Numbered from the stretch's first letter, positions 22,363 to 36,615 are shown. The stretch: 64,000 bases of DNA from Flaccisagitta enflata (GCA_965153355.1 OZ231126.1:68696001-68760000); one strand, 5' to 3'. Notes: generated from the letters alone by a model not told the origin. Translations and numbers: made by a program.

Positions 22363-23402
22363 CAAGTCAAACCACCATTGCTGATTGTCCAAGGTGGGGC
22401 AGGCTCTGGAAAAAGCCTTTTAATAAGAACAATGGCGCAGTGGTTTGAGAAAATATTGAGACAATCAGGAGATGACCCCAATAAACCTTATATCTTGCTC
22501 ACTGCATTCACAGGAACTGCAGCTGCTAATATAGATGGGATGACTCTCCATTCAGCTTTTAATTTCAATTTTGGCAATGAATTTTTATCATTAGGAGACA
22601 AGACAAGAGATCAAAAGCGGGAATATCTTAAAAATTTAAAATTGGTCACAGTTGATGAATTTAGTATGATAAAAGCAGATATGCTCTACCAATTAGATCT
22701 TCGGTTAAGAGAGCTGAAGCAAGACGCTGATAATGTCTTTGGAGGATGTTCAGTTCTGTTACTTGGAGATGCTCTACAACTTAGACCAGTAATGGGTAGA
22801 TTTGTATTTGAGGAACCTCTTTGTGAGGCATACCATCTGCCCCATCTGCTTGATCCACTGTGGAAAAAGTTCCAAGTAATCCTCCTTACAAAAAATCATC
22901 GTCAAGGCGAGGATCGCTTTTATGCAGAAATTTTAAATCGCATTAGAACAGGGGATCACACAGAAAATGATTGCAATGTTTTAAAACAAAGAGTTAGACC
23001 TCTAAACTCTAAAGATATTCCATCTGAAGCACTATATGTAATATGTATAAATGCAGGGGTAAACAAAATCAATGAGGCAAAACTTGAAAATTTGAATGGC
23101 AAACTTTATGAATTTCTAGCAGATGTAAGAAGATCAGGCAAGCCAACAAAAAAGCCGAGACTTGACAAGGATGGCTCAATCTTCAACACCCCACTGCAGT
23201 ACAAGATTGACTTGAAGATTGGTGCCAAAGTTATGCTTACATACAATGTTAATACCATTGATTCACTTACAAATGGTGCCCTTGGAAAGGTTATTGGTTT
23301 TGAAAAATCTGCCAATGATACATTTAAAAGTGTTCTAGTTCAGTTTAATGATGAAAAAGTAGGAAGGGAAAAAAGTATCCAGGAATTGCTGTCACTCCCA
23401 TC
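22363..23402 (+). pseudogene. Helentron PIF1-family helicase domain
   Basis: The reading frame resumes exactly at the right edge of the foldback. Walker A GGAGSGKS is at 22,393-22,416, followed by LLTAFTGTAAANI (motif Ia), VTVDEFSM (Walker B, about 22,651-22,674), LLGDALQLRPV (motif III) and LLTKNHRQ. Later come LKIGAKVMLTYN and LTNGALGKVIGF, the usual segment before motif V. By family knowledge this is a 5'-3' DNA helicase of superfamily 1B used in strand displacement. Near 23,395-23,411 the frame changes by one nucleotide. The C-terminal helicase motifs are in the next segment. Confidence 0.92.
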
Positions 23403-24341
23403 TCAAGAATTGAATTTCGATTCAACCTCTCAAAGAATCCAACATCACAAAATGACCTAATGACTGCTGTCCAATTTCCCCTCAAGCTGGCATTTGCATG
23501 TACAGCCCACAAGATGCAAGGCAGCACGATACTCAAGCCCGATCCATTGGTTGCTGATCTAAAATCTGTGAGAGAGGCTGCACAGGGATATGTGATATTA
23601 AGCCGGGTACAATGCCTGCAGCAACTTTTCATTCTAGATGAGCTTCCAAAAGATAAGTTTTATCCTTCAGAGGCAGCAATGTTAGAACTAAATAGACTCA
23701 AGGAAATTGCTTGCAATAAAGAGGAAAATGACAAAAGAACAAAGACATTGTTAGTAAGTTTAAATATAAGATCCTTACCGAAACATCATAAGGACCTTCT
23801 TTTGGACAGACTTATCGGTGCTGAGATAGTTGCCCTCCAAGAGACCTGGTGTGAACCAGAGCAAGAAAATCATCATCTTGCCGTACCTGGATACAATATG
23901 CATTTGGAAAGTCAAGGCTCCGGAAAAGGGGTGGTCACTTACTTTAAAGAACAATATCATGTCTCGGGTTCTGTCAATAAAGAGCTTTATCAAATGATTA
24001 GAGTATCAAAAGAAAATTTCCATGTCATCAATGTTTATTGCTCTAGAAGAGCTAATAAACAGCATTTTTTTAACGATTTGATGATGTTGACAAGGGGTAC
24101 AGTTAACTGCATTATTGTTGGAGACTTCAATGAAAATTTCCTGCAGGAGCCCAAAACACGACTCATCCAAAACATGTTAACAAACAATCTGTCACAACTT
24201 GTGGATGCGCCAACTCATTCTGAAGGTGGATTGTTAGACCATGTTTATGTAAAAGGTTGTTCAAGATTGGCGTTAAACATTGATGTCAACTTCCGGTATT
24301 ACTCAGACCATGCTGCCATCACTGTGGAAAAGGCGGTTTAA
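23403..24341 (+). pseudogene. Helentron helicase C-terminus fused to AP-endonuclease-like nuclease
   Basis: Translation in the shifted frame (RIEFRFNL onward) gives QFPLKLAFACTAHKMQGST and GYVILSRV, the last PIF1 motifs. After a linker of ~60 residues comes an endonuclease/exonuclease/phosphatase fold: LLVSLNIRSL, VALQETW (metal-binding Glu), INVYCSRR, IIVGDFNEN, LLDHVYVKG and YYSDHAAITV. The order matches the APE-like nuclease of non-LTR retrotransposons, which Helentrons carry at the C-terminus. The TAA at 24,339-24,341 looks like the natural end. Confidence 0.92.
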
Positions 24342-24836
24342 CAAAACTTGATCTGAAACCTTAAAGAACTTGTTAAATGTTCCATTTTCATGTGTAAACC
24401 CATAATTTTGCAATATTGGTATATTGAATATTTTTTTGGTTGAAATGAATACTTTAATTTATTGTTAAGAAATGATGCGTTGTTATCTTTATTCAATATG
24501 TCAAAAAAAAATGAAAAAAAAAATAAAAAAAAATCTAGTAAAACACCATTGCCAGGTTGCAAGTCCTGGAGGAGGAAGTTTGAGCACTAGATCTTTTTTT
24601 TTTTTTTGAACTCTTTAATATCTATAAGAGGGTCTGTCCTTCTTTATAATATGTATGCACAGAATGCTGGCCTGAGATCAAGGATAAAGCTCATTCTTAA
24701 AAAAGTGTGTCTGTCCATCTGTCCCTTGGCCCTCTATACATCAAATATGTTCAGCACACAATTCAATACACGCAGAGAAACAGTCAGGACGCATCGTTGC
24801 CCAGTTGGGCTTGTTTTTGATATGCGTGGTATTATA
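24342..24836. other. Helentron 3' flank, terminus not located
   Basis: AT-rich sequence with A and T runs. A small hairpin CCAGG-TTGCAAGT-CCTGG at 24,552-24,569 could be part of a 3' end, but no diagnostic terminus was recognised. ATAAGAGGGTCTGTCC near 24,623 resembles the CYGT-element left part. Confidence 0.4.
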
Positions 24837-25344
24837 CACAGTCAGTGGACAAAACAAAATAGGTAGAGAGATCACTCTGTTGGCTTTGATCCAACCTACT
24901 GTTATGAAACAGCAGGCTGTAAACGACAACTGGTTGTGAAAATTACAGCCGGCTGTCATGTTTCAAAGTTGGCAAAAATCCAACCTTTATAGCATAGAAT
25001 GTGACTAGCATATTCATAATCCTGATGAAATTCTGAAAAGTTTGACATGTCACACTTAACACTTTTTACAAAGAACAATCTTTAAACATTGATAAACAAT
25101 TTATATTTTCATATGAAAGTATATGTTGTGACATATCAAACTTGTCAGAATCTCACCAGGATAATAAATTTGCAGGTCTCGTTCTATTTGGTGAAAGTTG
25201 GATTTTTGCTAACTTTGTAGCATAACAGCTGGCTGTAATTTCTACAACAAGTTGTTGTTTACAGCCTGCTGTTTGATAACAGTAGGTTGGATCAAAGTCA
25301 ACAGAGTGAGCTCTCTACCTTTTTTGTTTTGTCCACTGACTGTA
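24837..25344. mobile_element. 508-bp palindromic MITE with TA target duplication
   Basis: The terminal inverted repeats read ACAGTCAGTGGACAAAAC inward and continue imperfectly for most of the element (GGTAGAGAG, ATCCAACCTACTGTTA, ACAGCCGGCTG on the left, mirrored on the right). TA lies on both sides (24,835-24,836 and 25,345-25,346). Size, TIR and TA duplication fit a non-autonomous Tc1/mariner-type element. It has no coding capacity. Confidence 0.85.
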
Positions 25345-25818
25345 TATGTTTGCATCATTGTATGATAAAATCGAGTGTAAATAGTAAAGTGAGGTTGAGG
25401 ACCGGGCACGCTCATTCTCTGTAGGGCACGCTGAAATTGTAAAGAGTGTGCCCGGCGTGCAGCTCAACAGAATAGCTAAATAATGGCCCCAGCATGATCC
25501 ATCTTGACTGTAACATTTCATGACAGCATTGCTCAAAAAGTAATAATTTGGGAAAAATATATGAAAAGTAATTGCTTAGCATTTAATGATGAACCATTTC
25601 CCAGACTTTACTTCCAAATTTTGATTCACTTTGCACACATGAAACTTTATGGCTAATTATGCCAAAAAAGGTCATTTTTTCTCTCTTTTTTTTCCAAAAC
25701 ACTATATCCAACTTTTTTTTCTCACTTTAACAATAAACTGCATCCACATATTTCATATTTGAGACCTGACATCAAAAGCTAAAAAACTGTTACAAAATTT
25801 AAGCAATCAGAAAAAAAA
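25345..25818. other. Spacer with GGGCACGC palindromic motifs
   Basis: CCGGGCACGCTC, GTAGGGCACGC and GTGTGCCCGGCGTGC lie at 25,403-25,460. Similar GGGCACGCAGC motifs occur at 44,050-44,125. About 45 bp around 25,490-25,535 (including GCATGATCCATCTTGACTG on the plus strand) is an inverted match to about 26,180-26,225. Confidence 0.5.
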
Positions 25819-26056
25819 GTGTGCTACGCGACTCTATACGCCACTTTTTGGTTGGTCAATCCGTCTGTCTGTCCGTCCGTCACAAAACTGTTTTAAAGGC
25901 TTTATAAAGCGTTTTTTATGTCTCTGAATAGTAGAAAAAAAACTTTGTGGAGTAAATGGCCATTTTAAATGTCTTTTTGAAAAAAAAAGTTTGTCTGCCT
26001 GTCTGACTTTTTTGAAAGTGCCGACGCACGTGACTTAGGTCTGATGACCTTGTTTT
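25819..26056 (+). repeat. CYGT element, diverged
   Basis: Left end GTGCTACGCGACTCTATACGCC and a (CCGT)-type run, ending GCACGTGACTTAGG and GACCTTGTTTT. The middle is expanded and unlike the other copies. Confidence 0.65.
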
Positions 26057-26889
26057 GACTAAGTGTCAATGTAAAACCTTTTCTAACCACGATTTTGGCT
26101 CCATTGCAGGTTGGACAGTTAGATTTTTTCTCAACAGTCGGGAATTTATCAAAATTGAACTATTTCTATTACCTTTCAAGAGATGCCGTCATAAAATGTT
26201 ACAGTCGAGATGGATCATACTGTACATGCCATGGGCCTATGGGATCCCAAAATTTCAAGTTGCTAAAATCTCAGTTTTTGGTGCAGATTTGAAACCTACA
26301 GAAGAAAACTGATAATCGAAGTTTTTCCTTGTTAAGTCTTGTGTCCGCGACTGTATATCAAAATCCAGAAATTTGCCCCAACTTGTGATATTTACTAATG
26401 CATCAACATGGGTGTTGATTTCTCAGCAGACACATGAATTTAAAGAGCATTTCAACTGATTTTCTAAACACATGCGGGAACTTGTATCATAGTTTGTTTT
26501 GTCTGGTGAAAAAAGAACACTCAATCATCATTTTCAAAGACATCGCAAGCACTGTGGTGATAATCTATGCTCCCCCTTGATTGGGTTCTTGTCTCTGTAT
26601 TCTATTGTCTGGCTTCTGTTTTTTCTTACTTTTACTCTCATAGAATTTTCTTTTTTTACCCCCATTGACACACTAAATCTTGCCGTCAGATGCTCGCCGT
26701 CCTAAAGATGGTATACGCTACCATATAACAATAAAAAACATTTATAAATACTAGGTTACGAGTATCAGGGATTCAGAAGGGTATTGGGTGTTGGTTGTTG
26801 GATGTTGAAAATTGGATGTTCCTTTTCTTCAAGCGATGTCAGAGCGATGTGTTCCCGAGAAGAAAAGATGGAAAAAGACCAGAAAAAAA
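26057..26889. other. No recognised gene
   Basis: A CYGT-like scrap (CTTGTGTCCGCGACTGTA) lies near 26,337-26,354. The remainder holds nothing I recognise. Confidence 0.4.
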
Positions 26890-27010
26890 CACCCACAAGC
26901 AGGCCTGAGCGATTGTATTGGGTATTGGTATTGGGTTTACAATATTCTTGAGTATTGGGTTTCCCCAATACAGTAAGCATATTTTGTAATTTTCCCAATA
27001 CAATACAATA
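26890..27010. repeat. TATTGGG hairpin-forming repeat
   Basis: GGCCTGAGCGATTGTATTGGG and several TATTGGG/CCCAATAC blocks can fold on each other. The same GCAGGCCTGAGCGATTGTATTGGG block is found inverted at about 43,560-43,600, within a foldback element. Confidence 0.55.
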
Positions 27011-27366
27011 CTATACAATATTACAAAAAAATGATTTGAAGAAAGTAAAATATACGAGAGAAAGACTGAATGAGATGAAGAGGAAGAGGAAAACATTGAA
27101 AGTTTGAGGAAGAATAAAAAAAGTTGAGAGATAAAAAATGAAGTGGAGGATTTGCTGAGCGTAAAAGTGGGTGAGGGATGAAAAAAGGAGGAGGAAGAAG
27201 ATCTTATAAGAGTTCAAATAGGTTGGGAATATTGACAAACAGGAGGAAGAAGAATAAGAATCTATGAGAGTAACAATCAGTAACTAAAAGCTGACAGGAT
27301 GAAGAGGAGAAAATGAAAAAAAATCAAAAATTTAAAGGAGAAAAAGAAAGAGAAAGAGAGAGAGAG

Positions 27367-27460
<94 letters not shown>

Positions 27461-27886
27461 AAAAGAGATAATGAATAATGAAAGAAACAAATAAAGAAAA
27501 AGAGCAAAAAAATCAAATTGGCAGAAAAAAAAAAAAAAACAAATAGATAAATGTAACTAAAAAAAAAAAAAAGAAACACTAAGGATAACGACAGAATAAC
27601 AAAAAATAAAATAAAACTTTTATCAAAATAAAAGAAAATAGAAAAGCTCTTCTCATTTAACTATATAAATATAATAATCAAAATCATTGTTTTTTTTAAA
27701 TTATTAGTACACTATTTAACTATGATTATCTTTAATATATATAATTACTCAATTTTTAATTTTTATTATTAAAACTATATAAAAATATGTATATATAATG
27801 TATTGTATTCTTTTTCCCGTACTCTCTATCCTTCCTTCTCTCTTTCCCTCTATCCCTCTATCCCTGTTTCTCTTTTCTTTTTAGTC
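27011..27886. repeat. Purine-rich and AT-rich low complexity with (GA)n
   Basis: The tract contains AGGAAGAAG-rich sequence, (GA)n at about 27,374-27,456 and A-rich sequence. From about 27,650 to 27,800 it is very AT-rich, then T/C-rich. No gene was seen. Confidence 0.8.
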
Positions 27887-28055
27887 GCGGCCTAGCGACT
27901 CTATAAGAGGCTTTGTCCGTCCGTCGCGCGTCGGTCGGTTGGTTGGTTGGCCGGTTGGTCCGTAGAGGTCATCGAGTTGAGATAGTGCGAAAATTCGCAT
28001 TTCCGCCCCTGCCCACCCGTCCGCGACTGGTATTGGCCGTGTATCCGGCCTTGTT
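27887..28055 (+). repeat. CYGT element, near-consensus copy
   Basis: One of the cleanest copies: TTTTTAGTCGCGGCCTAGCGACTCTATAAGAGG, a CCGT/CGGT/TGGT run, CGCATTTCCGCCCCTGCCCACC, CCGCGACTGG and GGCCGTGTATCCGGCCTTGTTC. Confidence 0.88.
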
Positions 28056-28386
28056 CTTTTCATTGTGAGATAAACTTAAATTCAATCATTGATTAGCGAT
28101 CTCCCCTTTAGATAAATCAATCAATGTTAGGCTGACGATTGAATTGATAATTCACTGTCAAACACATTTGTCAAATTCTCATCAGGACTTACAAAAGACA
28201 TAAAATGCAAACTCAGACCACGATTAAACTTTTAAAGCTCACTAAGATGCGTGTGCACGCGTTTGTCTTTATTGTGCAATAGGGACAATTTTCTGCCGGT
28301 TTCTCACGAAGACGATGAGCGGACATTTAGACGGACACAGCCCCCCGGGGGCCCCCACGAAAATTAATCTAACTTATTCTTTCGTA
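28056..28386. other. No recognised feature
   Basis: Unique-looking sequence between two CYGT elements. No gene was seen. Confidence 0.4.
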
Positions 28387-28622
28387 TTTTTAGTCGCTTG
28401 CACGCGCCTCTATAGCCCGCTATGTCGGTCGGTCCTTCGGTCGGACGGTAACACGGCTAAGCGACTCTACGTATAAGACGGTGTGTCTTTCAGAGGGTCG
28501 CAAGTTCGGGCCAAAGTTTTGATTTCTTAGCATTACTGGTTTTTAACTCCCAGCCCATCCACAGTACTGCCCCTGCCCAACCGCAAGCGACTTCTTTTTT
28601 GGCCGTGTATCCGGCCTTGTTT
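28387..28622 (+). repeat. CYGT element directly upstream of the protease gene
   Basis: Left end TTTTTAGTCGCTTGCACGCGCCTCTATAGCCCGC and CGGTCGGTCC runs, with a second start-like CTAAGCGACTCTACG near 28,459. It ends CTGCCCCTGCCCAACC, GCAAGCGACT and GGCCGTGTATCCGGCCTTGTTTT. The right end is about 60 bp before the protease ATG, so the core promoter either sits in the small gap or uses element sequence. Confidence 0.85.
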
Positions 28623-28646
28623 TCCATCCGAATTACTGAAACGATT

Positions 28647-28652
28647 TCAGTG
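28647..28652 (+). promoter_or_regulatory. Possible initiator TCAGTG
   Basis: TCAGTG lies 35 bp before the protease start codon and matches the invertebrate initiator TCAGT. No TATA box is seen ~30 bp upstream, where CYGT-element sequence ends. A single short motif is weak evidence. Confidence 0.2.
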
Positions 28653-28681
28653 CTCATTGTAGAAACTGATTTAATTTTAAG

Positions 28682-32384
<3,703 letters not shown>

Positions 32385-32430
32385 AAGATGCAAATCATGT
32401 TGCTTTTTTAAATGTAATCGACGGTGAATA

Positions 32431-32456
32431 TGAGGTTTGTTTGTTTGTTTGTTTGT
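32431..32456. repeat. (GTTT)n microsatellite in protease 3' flank
   Basis: Six GTTT units, located within or just past the probable 3' UTR. Confidence 0.9.
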
Positions 32457-32615
32457 TACGCCACTGTCGCTTAACTGCTAACGAATATAAAGATCATATA
32501 TGTATATATGGTGTTTATTCACACAGTAAGTGTAGCGCAGAAATAAGATCATAGAAAAACAAAGTCAACAAGAATGACTATTTGAGTTGTAGCAAGGCAA
32601 AATATAGCAGAAATA

Positions 32616-32701
32616 ATGTACGGGTATGTACGGAGTATGTACGGGGTTTGTACGGAGTATGTACGGGGTATGTACGGAGTATGTACGGGGTATGTATGAA
32701 C
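32616..32701 (+). repeat. 11-bp minisatellite
   Basis: About eight copies of GTACGGRGTAT, with TTG and ATG variants. Confidence 0.9.
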
Positions 32702-34070
32702 GAGTAGGGGGCTGCTGTTTTTGTCGGTCGGACGATCTGTCCATCCGTCCGATCGCGGACTTAGATCTAACGTCAAAGTGGATGAGTGAAAGTTTTGAAT
32801 TTAATACTGTTTGTTTTTTTACTGCTTGTTTTGCATTTCGATTAAAAGACTTGATTCCTGGGATGATAATTGAGTATAGAATAAAAAAAATTGATTTTTA
32901 CGGGGACAAACATTTAAATGAAAATTAGAGTTTTTAGATTGTTCAACATGGGTCATTTTCACAATAAACCGTCCATTCAAGCCAGAGATATTGATTTTTG
33001 AAGTGTCCTAATGTGTTAACACCCTGTTTCACTTATGTTACACTGATTATGATAAAAATTGATATAGTTGAACACATTTTCAGTATTGGAATGTTTCTTT
33101 TGATATGATCTAAAAGAATATCCAATTCTGAGCATAGGGCTCAAATTTCAAGCTATTAGATGCAACCATTATCAAATTATGATATTTTTATCAATATTAA
33201 CGCATTCAGGCGCCTAATTTCCGCCAGTCTATTTTATTGTGGAAACTGCCCATGGGTAAAAAATACTACAGGATCAGTGGACACTGCAAGTGGTATTGAA
33301 CTTTATAAAATTATGATAAGGTCAATACTAGTCCAGTTCGCTGATGGTGAGTAAAAGAATATAGGTAGTTCACTATTATAGGTTTTGTCATCCACCGCAG
33401 CGACCCCCAAGTACAGTTGGTGTGATGAATCTGGCTGAAATCAGTTCGTTGTGATTAATTATTGCTACATGTAATCCAAAAATTTTTCACGTAATGTATA
33501 TTCAGTGTTAAAGACTCATATTGTCATTTCTGAGTTTGGACACATAGTCACTGACCGACCTTCAAGACATAGAAAAGTCATGATGCTAACCGTTAATAGG
33601 TTTTCTACCATGCTGAATTCAACCCTGTGCTCGTTTTTCCGTTTGACTTTCATCTTCCTGCGCTCCAACTCGATCCATCTTTGTCGTCCATCTGCCTGGT
33701 CCGCCTGCACCAGCCTGCCGAGATTTCCATACCAAGCTGTTTCCCATCCCCAAACGTTTAGAAATGTCTTAGATTTTTTTGCTTTAACTTGCTTTTCTGG
33801 CCTCACGATAATTCCGAGTTTATACGTCGCTGTGAAAATCGCCTGTTTTGATGTTTCAGCAATGGACAGAGGATGTTGATAAATTTGTGTAAGCGGCTAA
33901 TTCTTTATATCATTTCTCTCTTCATCCTCTTTTTCTCATCAGAGGATTGAAAATCCTAAGCATCAAAGACCGTGTTGATGAATGTACTTAAAGGACTAAT
34001 GTTACGCTGTGACGCAGAACGCTTTGCGTGGTTTTTTGCATGGTTATTGATCACCATTGCTTAAATGGAT
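32702..34070. other. No recognised gene; CYGT scrap at left
   Basis: GTCGGTCGGACGATCTGTCC at about 32,722 is CYGT-like. The stretch 33,510-33,880 is more GC-rich and open on both strands for ~95-125 codons, without a recognisable domain, and could hide an exon. Nothing else was seen. Confidence 0.4.
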
Positions 34071-34230
34071 GTTTTTAGTTGCGTCCTCGGTCTGTCTGTC
34101 AGTCAGTGCTGTTTTTAGGTATGTAACTTCGTGCTTTTTTTCAATTTTCAGTCGCGTGCACGCGACTCTGAAACCCGCTATGTTGGTTGGACGGTCCTTC
34201 TGTCAGTCTCCATTAGGTTCTTTAATGTTT
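34071..34230 (+). repeat. Two CYGT-element left-end fragments
   Basis: TTTTTAGTTGCGTCCTCGG with (CTGT) units is at about 34,073-34,106. CAGTCGCGTGCACGCGACTC, with its perfect GTCGCGTGCACGCGAC hairpin, and GGTTGGACGGTCC lie at 34,150-34,205. Confidence 0.7.
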
Positions 34231-34282
34231 TTGGGCGTCTTTTATTTGTCAAATGTACACCCAACCTCCACGAACAAAATCG

Positions 34283-34408
<126 letters not shown>

Positions 34409-34485
34409 CGCGCGATCTCAAATGCGCAATTTTTCATATTCCAACTCAAACGTGATGGACCAACTGAGGGAAAGACGGATGTATG

Positions 34486-34740
34486 ATTAGGCAGGGGCCC
34501 TTGACACAGGGGGACTTTATTTTATGTCTCTCTGTCCTATTGTCCAATGATCAGTTTCCCCCCTACTTTCAGGCCTCTTAGGCCTCAATTCAGCCTACTC
34601 AGGCCTGAAATCAGCCTTTGTAGATCTTGAATTGCACAAAATATCACACTTTCGAACTCGAGTGAGACCAACTGATGCACAGACCGACAAACTGACAGAT
34701 TGGTGAACCAACAAAGTTTTTTATAAATTATAGAGGCGGA
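34486..34740. repeat. Relic of AGGCCTGA-core foldback element
   Basis: ACACAGGGGGACTTT, GTCCTATTGTCC and a few diverged TCAGGCCTGAAATCAGCC units are present. The right arm is lost or decayed to CAGACCGACAAACTGACAG. Confidence 0.65.
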
Positions 34741-34867
34741 GCACTATTTGTTTTTTGTGCGTGTTTGCCGTCCCCCTCTAATATGAATTATAATGAGTGT
34801 ACAAGCATGTCAAAAGCATAAAAGAATACTGAGTCACGTTCGTTAGTAAATGAGAGTTCACCACTGC

Positions 34868-35194
34868 TTAGTATTTCTGTATAACTGCAGCTGAGTTTAA
34901 AAATTTCTTGATAAAAGAATCAGCAAACTCCTCAGCTTTGAATACGAGCTTAAAATTAGTGCCTAATTGCGAAGCGATCAAAAAGAGCAAATACCGAAAA
35001 CCGTTTCTTCCGATGCCATGACCAAAACAAATTTTGATGCAAAATTTGAAAACTACTAAACGCATGGACAAGATAAGCATATCATCAGCTAACGAATGGT
35101 AAATGACATCGATCACACAGGGTCGCTGACCAAAATAAGCCAAATCTATAATAGTGTAGTTGTGCCTTATGTCCGTTTTGTTGTCAGCCTCCAA
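34868..35194 (-). CDS. Unrecognised 108-codon open frame, doubtful
   Basis: The frame begins with a Met and reads as non-repetitive sequence with ordinary amino-acid composition (MEADNKTDIRHNYTIIDLAY onward), unlike most open frames here. I recognise no family, and no splice partners or start context support it. It could be a stray frame or a single exon. Confidence 0.12.
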   Translation of the reverse strand: MEADNKTDIRHNYTIIDLAYFGQRPCVIDVIYHSLADDMLILSMRLVVFKFCIKICFGHGIGRNGFRYLLFLIASQLGTNFKLVFKAEEFADSFIKKFLNSAAVIQKY

Positions 35195-35757
35195 CCGAAC
35201 TATTTTACATTACCGGATTTTGCAACGATGTAAAAATAAGAATAAAAAATCTTTCAACTTTTTGTATCGGATTTCCAATTTTCCATGGAGCTTTACCATA
35301 TTTTTCCCTTACATCGTATTACTTTGTGGCTCACGTTGAGACACCATACTGCCGCGGTACAAGCTTTCAATATGTCATTCTGGCGACGGTTTGACATTTT
35401 AAAAATCAAGGCCGGATACACGGCATCCAGCGGCGTTGGCTACCCAAGGTAGGGTATGATGAGAAATATCACCCATGCTATTCATGAAAAGGGAGCCGTT
35501 CTATGTTAAGACCCACCCTTGTAGTTTACTAATTCACTATAATTATTTTGAATTTAGGCGGAAATTGCAATTAAGAGCCTATTTTTGAAATATCGCCTGA
35601 GCCGAAAAATCGCCGAAAATCGCCGAAAATCGCCAAAAATCGCGGTTTTCAGTGTATCTTTTCCTTTTGAAAATCCAATCAAATTGAGATAAAACATCAT
35701 TAAATTGCAGATTCTTATTCCATTTTCAAATAGAATTGTCATTAAATGTAAATTAAA
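35195..35757. other. Spacer with CYGT fragment and 10-bp repeat
   Basis: A minus-strand right-end fragment (AAGGCCGGATACACGGC, GGCTACCCAAGG) is at about 35,408-35,450. Four ATCGCCGAAA units are at about 35,608-35,645. Confidence 0.55.
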
Positions 35758-36099
35758 GTTTTTAGTCGCGTGCACGCGTCTCAACAACCGGCTTTGTCCG
35801 TCCGTTGGTCGGCCCGTCGGTCAAACTTTACTTTTTTTTATTATCTTTTGTTATTCTTTGTCATTTTAGGTCATTTTTAGTCATTCTGAGTCATTCTAAG
35901 CCATTCTTAGTCATTCTAAGTCATTGTAAGTCATTTTAAATCATTTTACATTATAATAAGTCACTTGAGTCAATTTGGTCAATAAAGTCGTATATATCAT
36001 TTATCGTCATTTTATGTCTTTTTAAGTCATTTTAAGTCATTTTGAGTCATCCTAGGTTATTTATGTCTTGCACGCAAACTTATAGGTGTTGGCCTTGTT
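35758..36099 (+). repeat. CYGT element with internal (TCATTYTAAG)n expansion
   Basis: Left end TTTTTAGTCGCGTGCACGCGTCTC, CCGTCCGTTGGTCGGCCCGTCGG and CTTTACTTTTTTTTATTATC. There follow ~200 bp of 10-bp TCATTCTAAG/TCATTTTAAG units, then a degenerate GCACGCAAACTTATAGGTGTTGGCCTTGTT right end. An internal minisatellite has replaced the usual middle. Confidence 0.75.
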
Positions 36100-36239
36100 A
36101 AGAATAAGTATTACTTCAGTGCAACAGCAGTGTGTGAGCAAAAAGTACAGATTCTATGAAAGTTGTGAGATCCTCAATCCACAAAACTGATTTAGTACCA
36201 AAACTATTCATTCTATCTATCCACTTTTTTTCATCAGGC

Positions 36240-36613
36240 TTCCCAAGACCCAAGAGCCTCAAATCTGTAATCTTGGATTCTTAATTAGCCCTCTCAGGCC
36301 TTCTTATCAGCCACCCCTGGCTCCTAATAAATCCTCCCTAACCCTCCCTAGCTTGAAACCTGCCTTATCAGGTCTCAAGTCATACTAGTCACCCAATGAC
36401 AATATGTAGTTAGTGATACCCTTTGCCCTGCGTTGTATGACTGTATGACTGTGATTGTAGGAGGAAGCAGGGAAGCAATCCTAAAGGGGACAAAGTCACA
36501 CAGGGGCACTTTTGTATGTCCCACTGTATTGATTGAAGGTCTGATAGTAATGCTGCTTCAAGGCTGACTTGATGAGGCATGACCAAGGCCTGAGAAAGAA
36601 GATTTTAGAATGT
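36240..36613. repeat. Relic of AGGCCTGA-core foldback element, left half
   Basis: Decayed CCTCTCAGGCCTT units are followed by TGATACCCTTTGCCCTGC, GAGGAAGCAGGGAAGCAATCCTAAAGGGGACAAAGTC and CACAGGGGCACTTTTG, the arm landmarks of the family. Confidence 0.65.
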
Positions 36614-36615
36614 TA

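Larger units (their letters stand above)
13854..24341 (+). mobile_element. Degenerate Helentron/Helitron2-type rolling-circle transposon
   Basis: Collinear pieces of one large transposon protein lie on one strand: USP-like cysteine protease, C2HC-type zinc finger, coiled-coil repeats, DUF6570-like segment, Helitron-like Rep with an HUH motif, PIF1-family helicase, and a C-terminal endonuclease/exonuclease/phosphatase domain. A C-terminal AP-endonuclease-like domain is the hallmark of Helentrons. The Rep nicks and joins DNA at the tyrosines, and the helicase unwinds during rolling-circle-type transposition. Lesions: a ~1-nt insertion near 15,390-15,402, TAA at 16,621-16,623, TGA at 18,649-18,651, a foldback insertion at 19,634-22,362, and a frame change near 23,395-23,411. 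The copy cannot make a full protein. The DNA termini were not located, so the coordinates cover the coding part only. Confidence 0.93.

Noticed and set aside
33505-33879. Possible exon on either strand
   Set aside because: It is slightly GC-richer and open, but I saw no recognisable domain or convincing splice signals.
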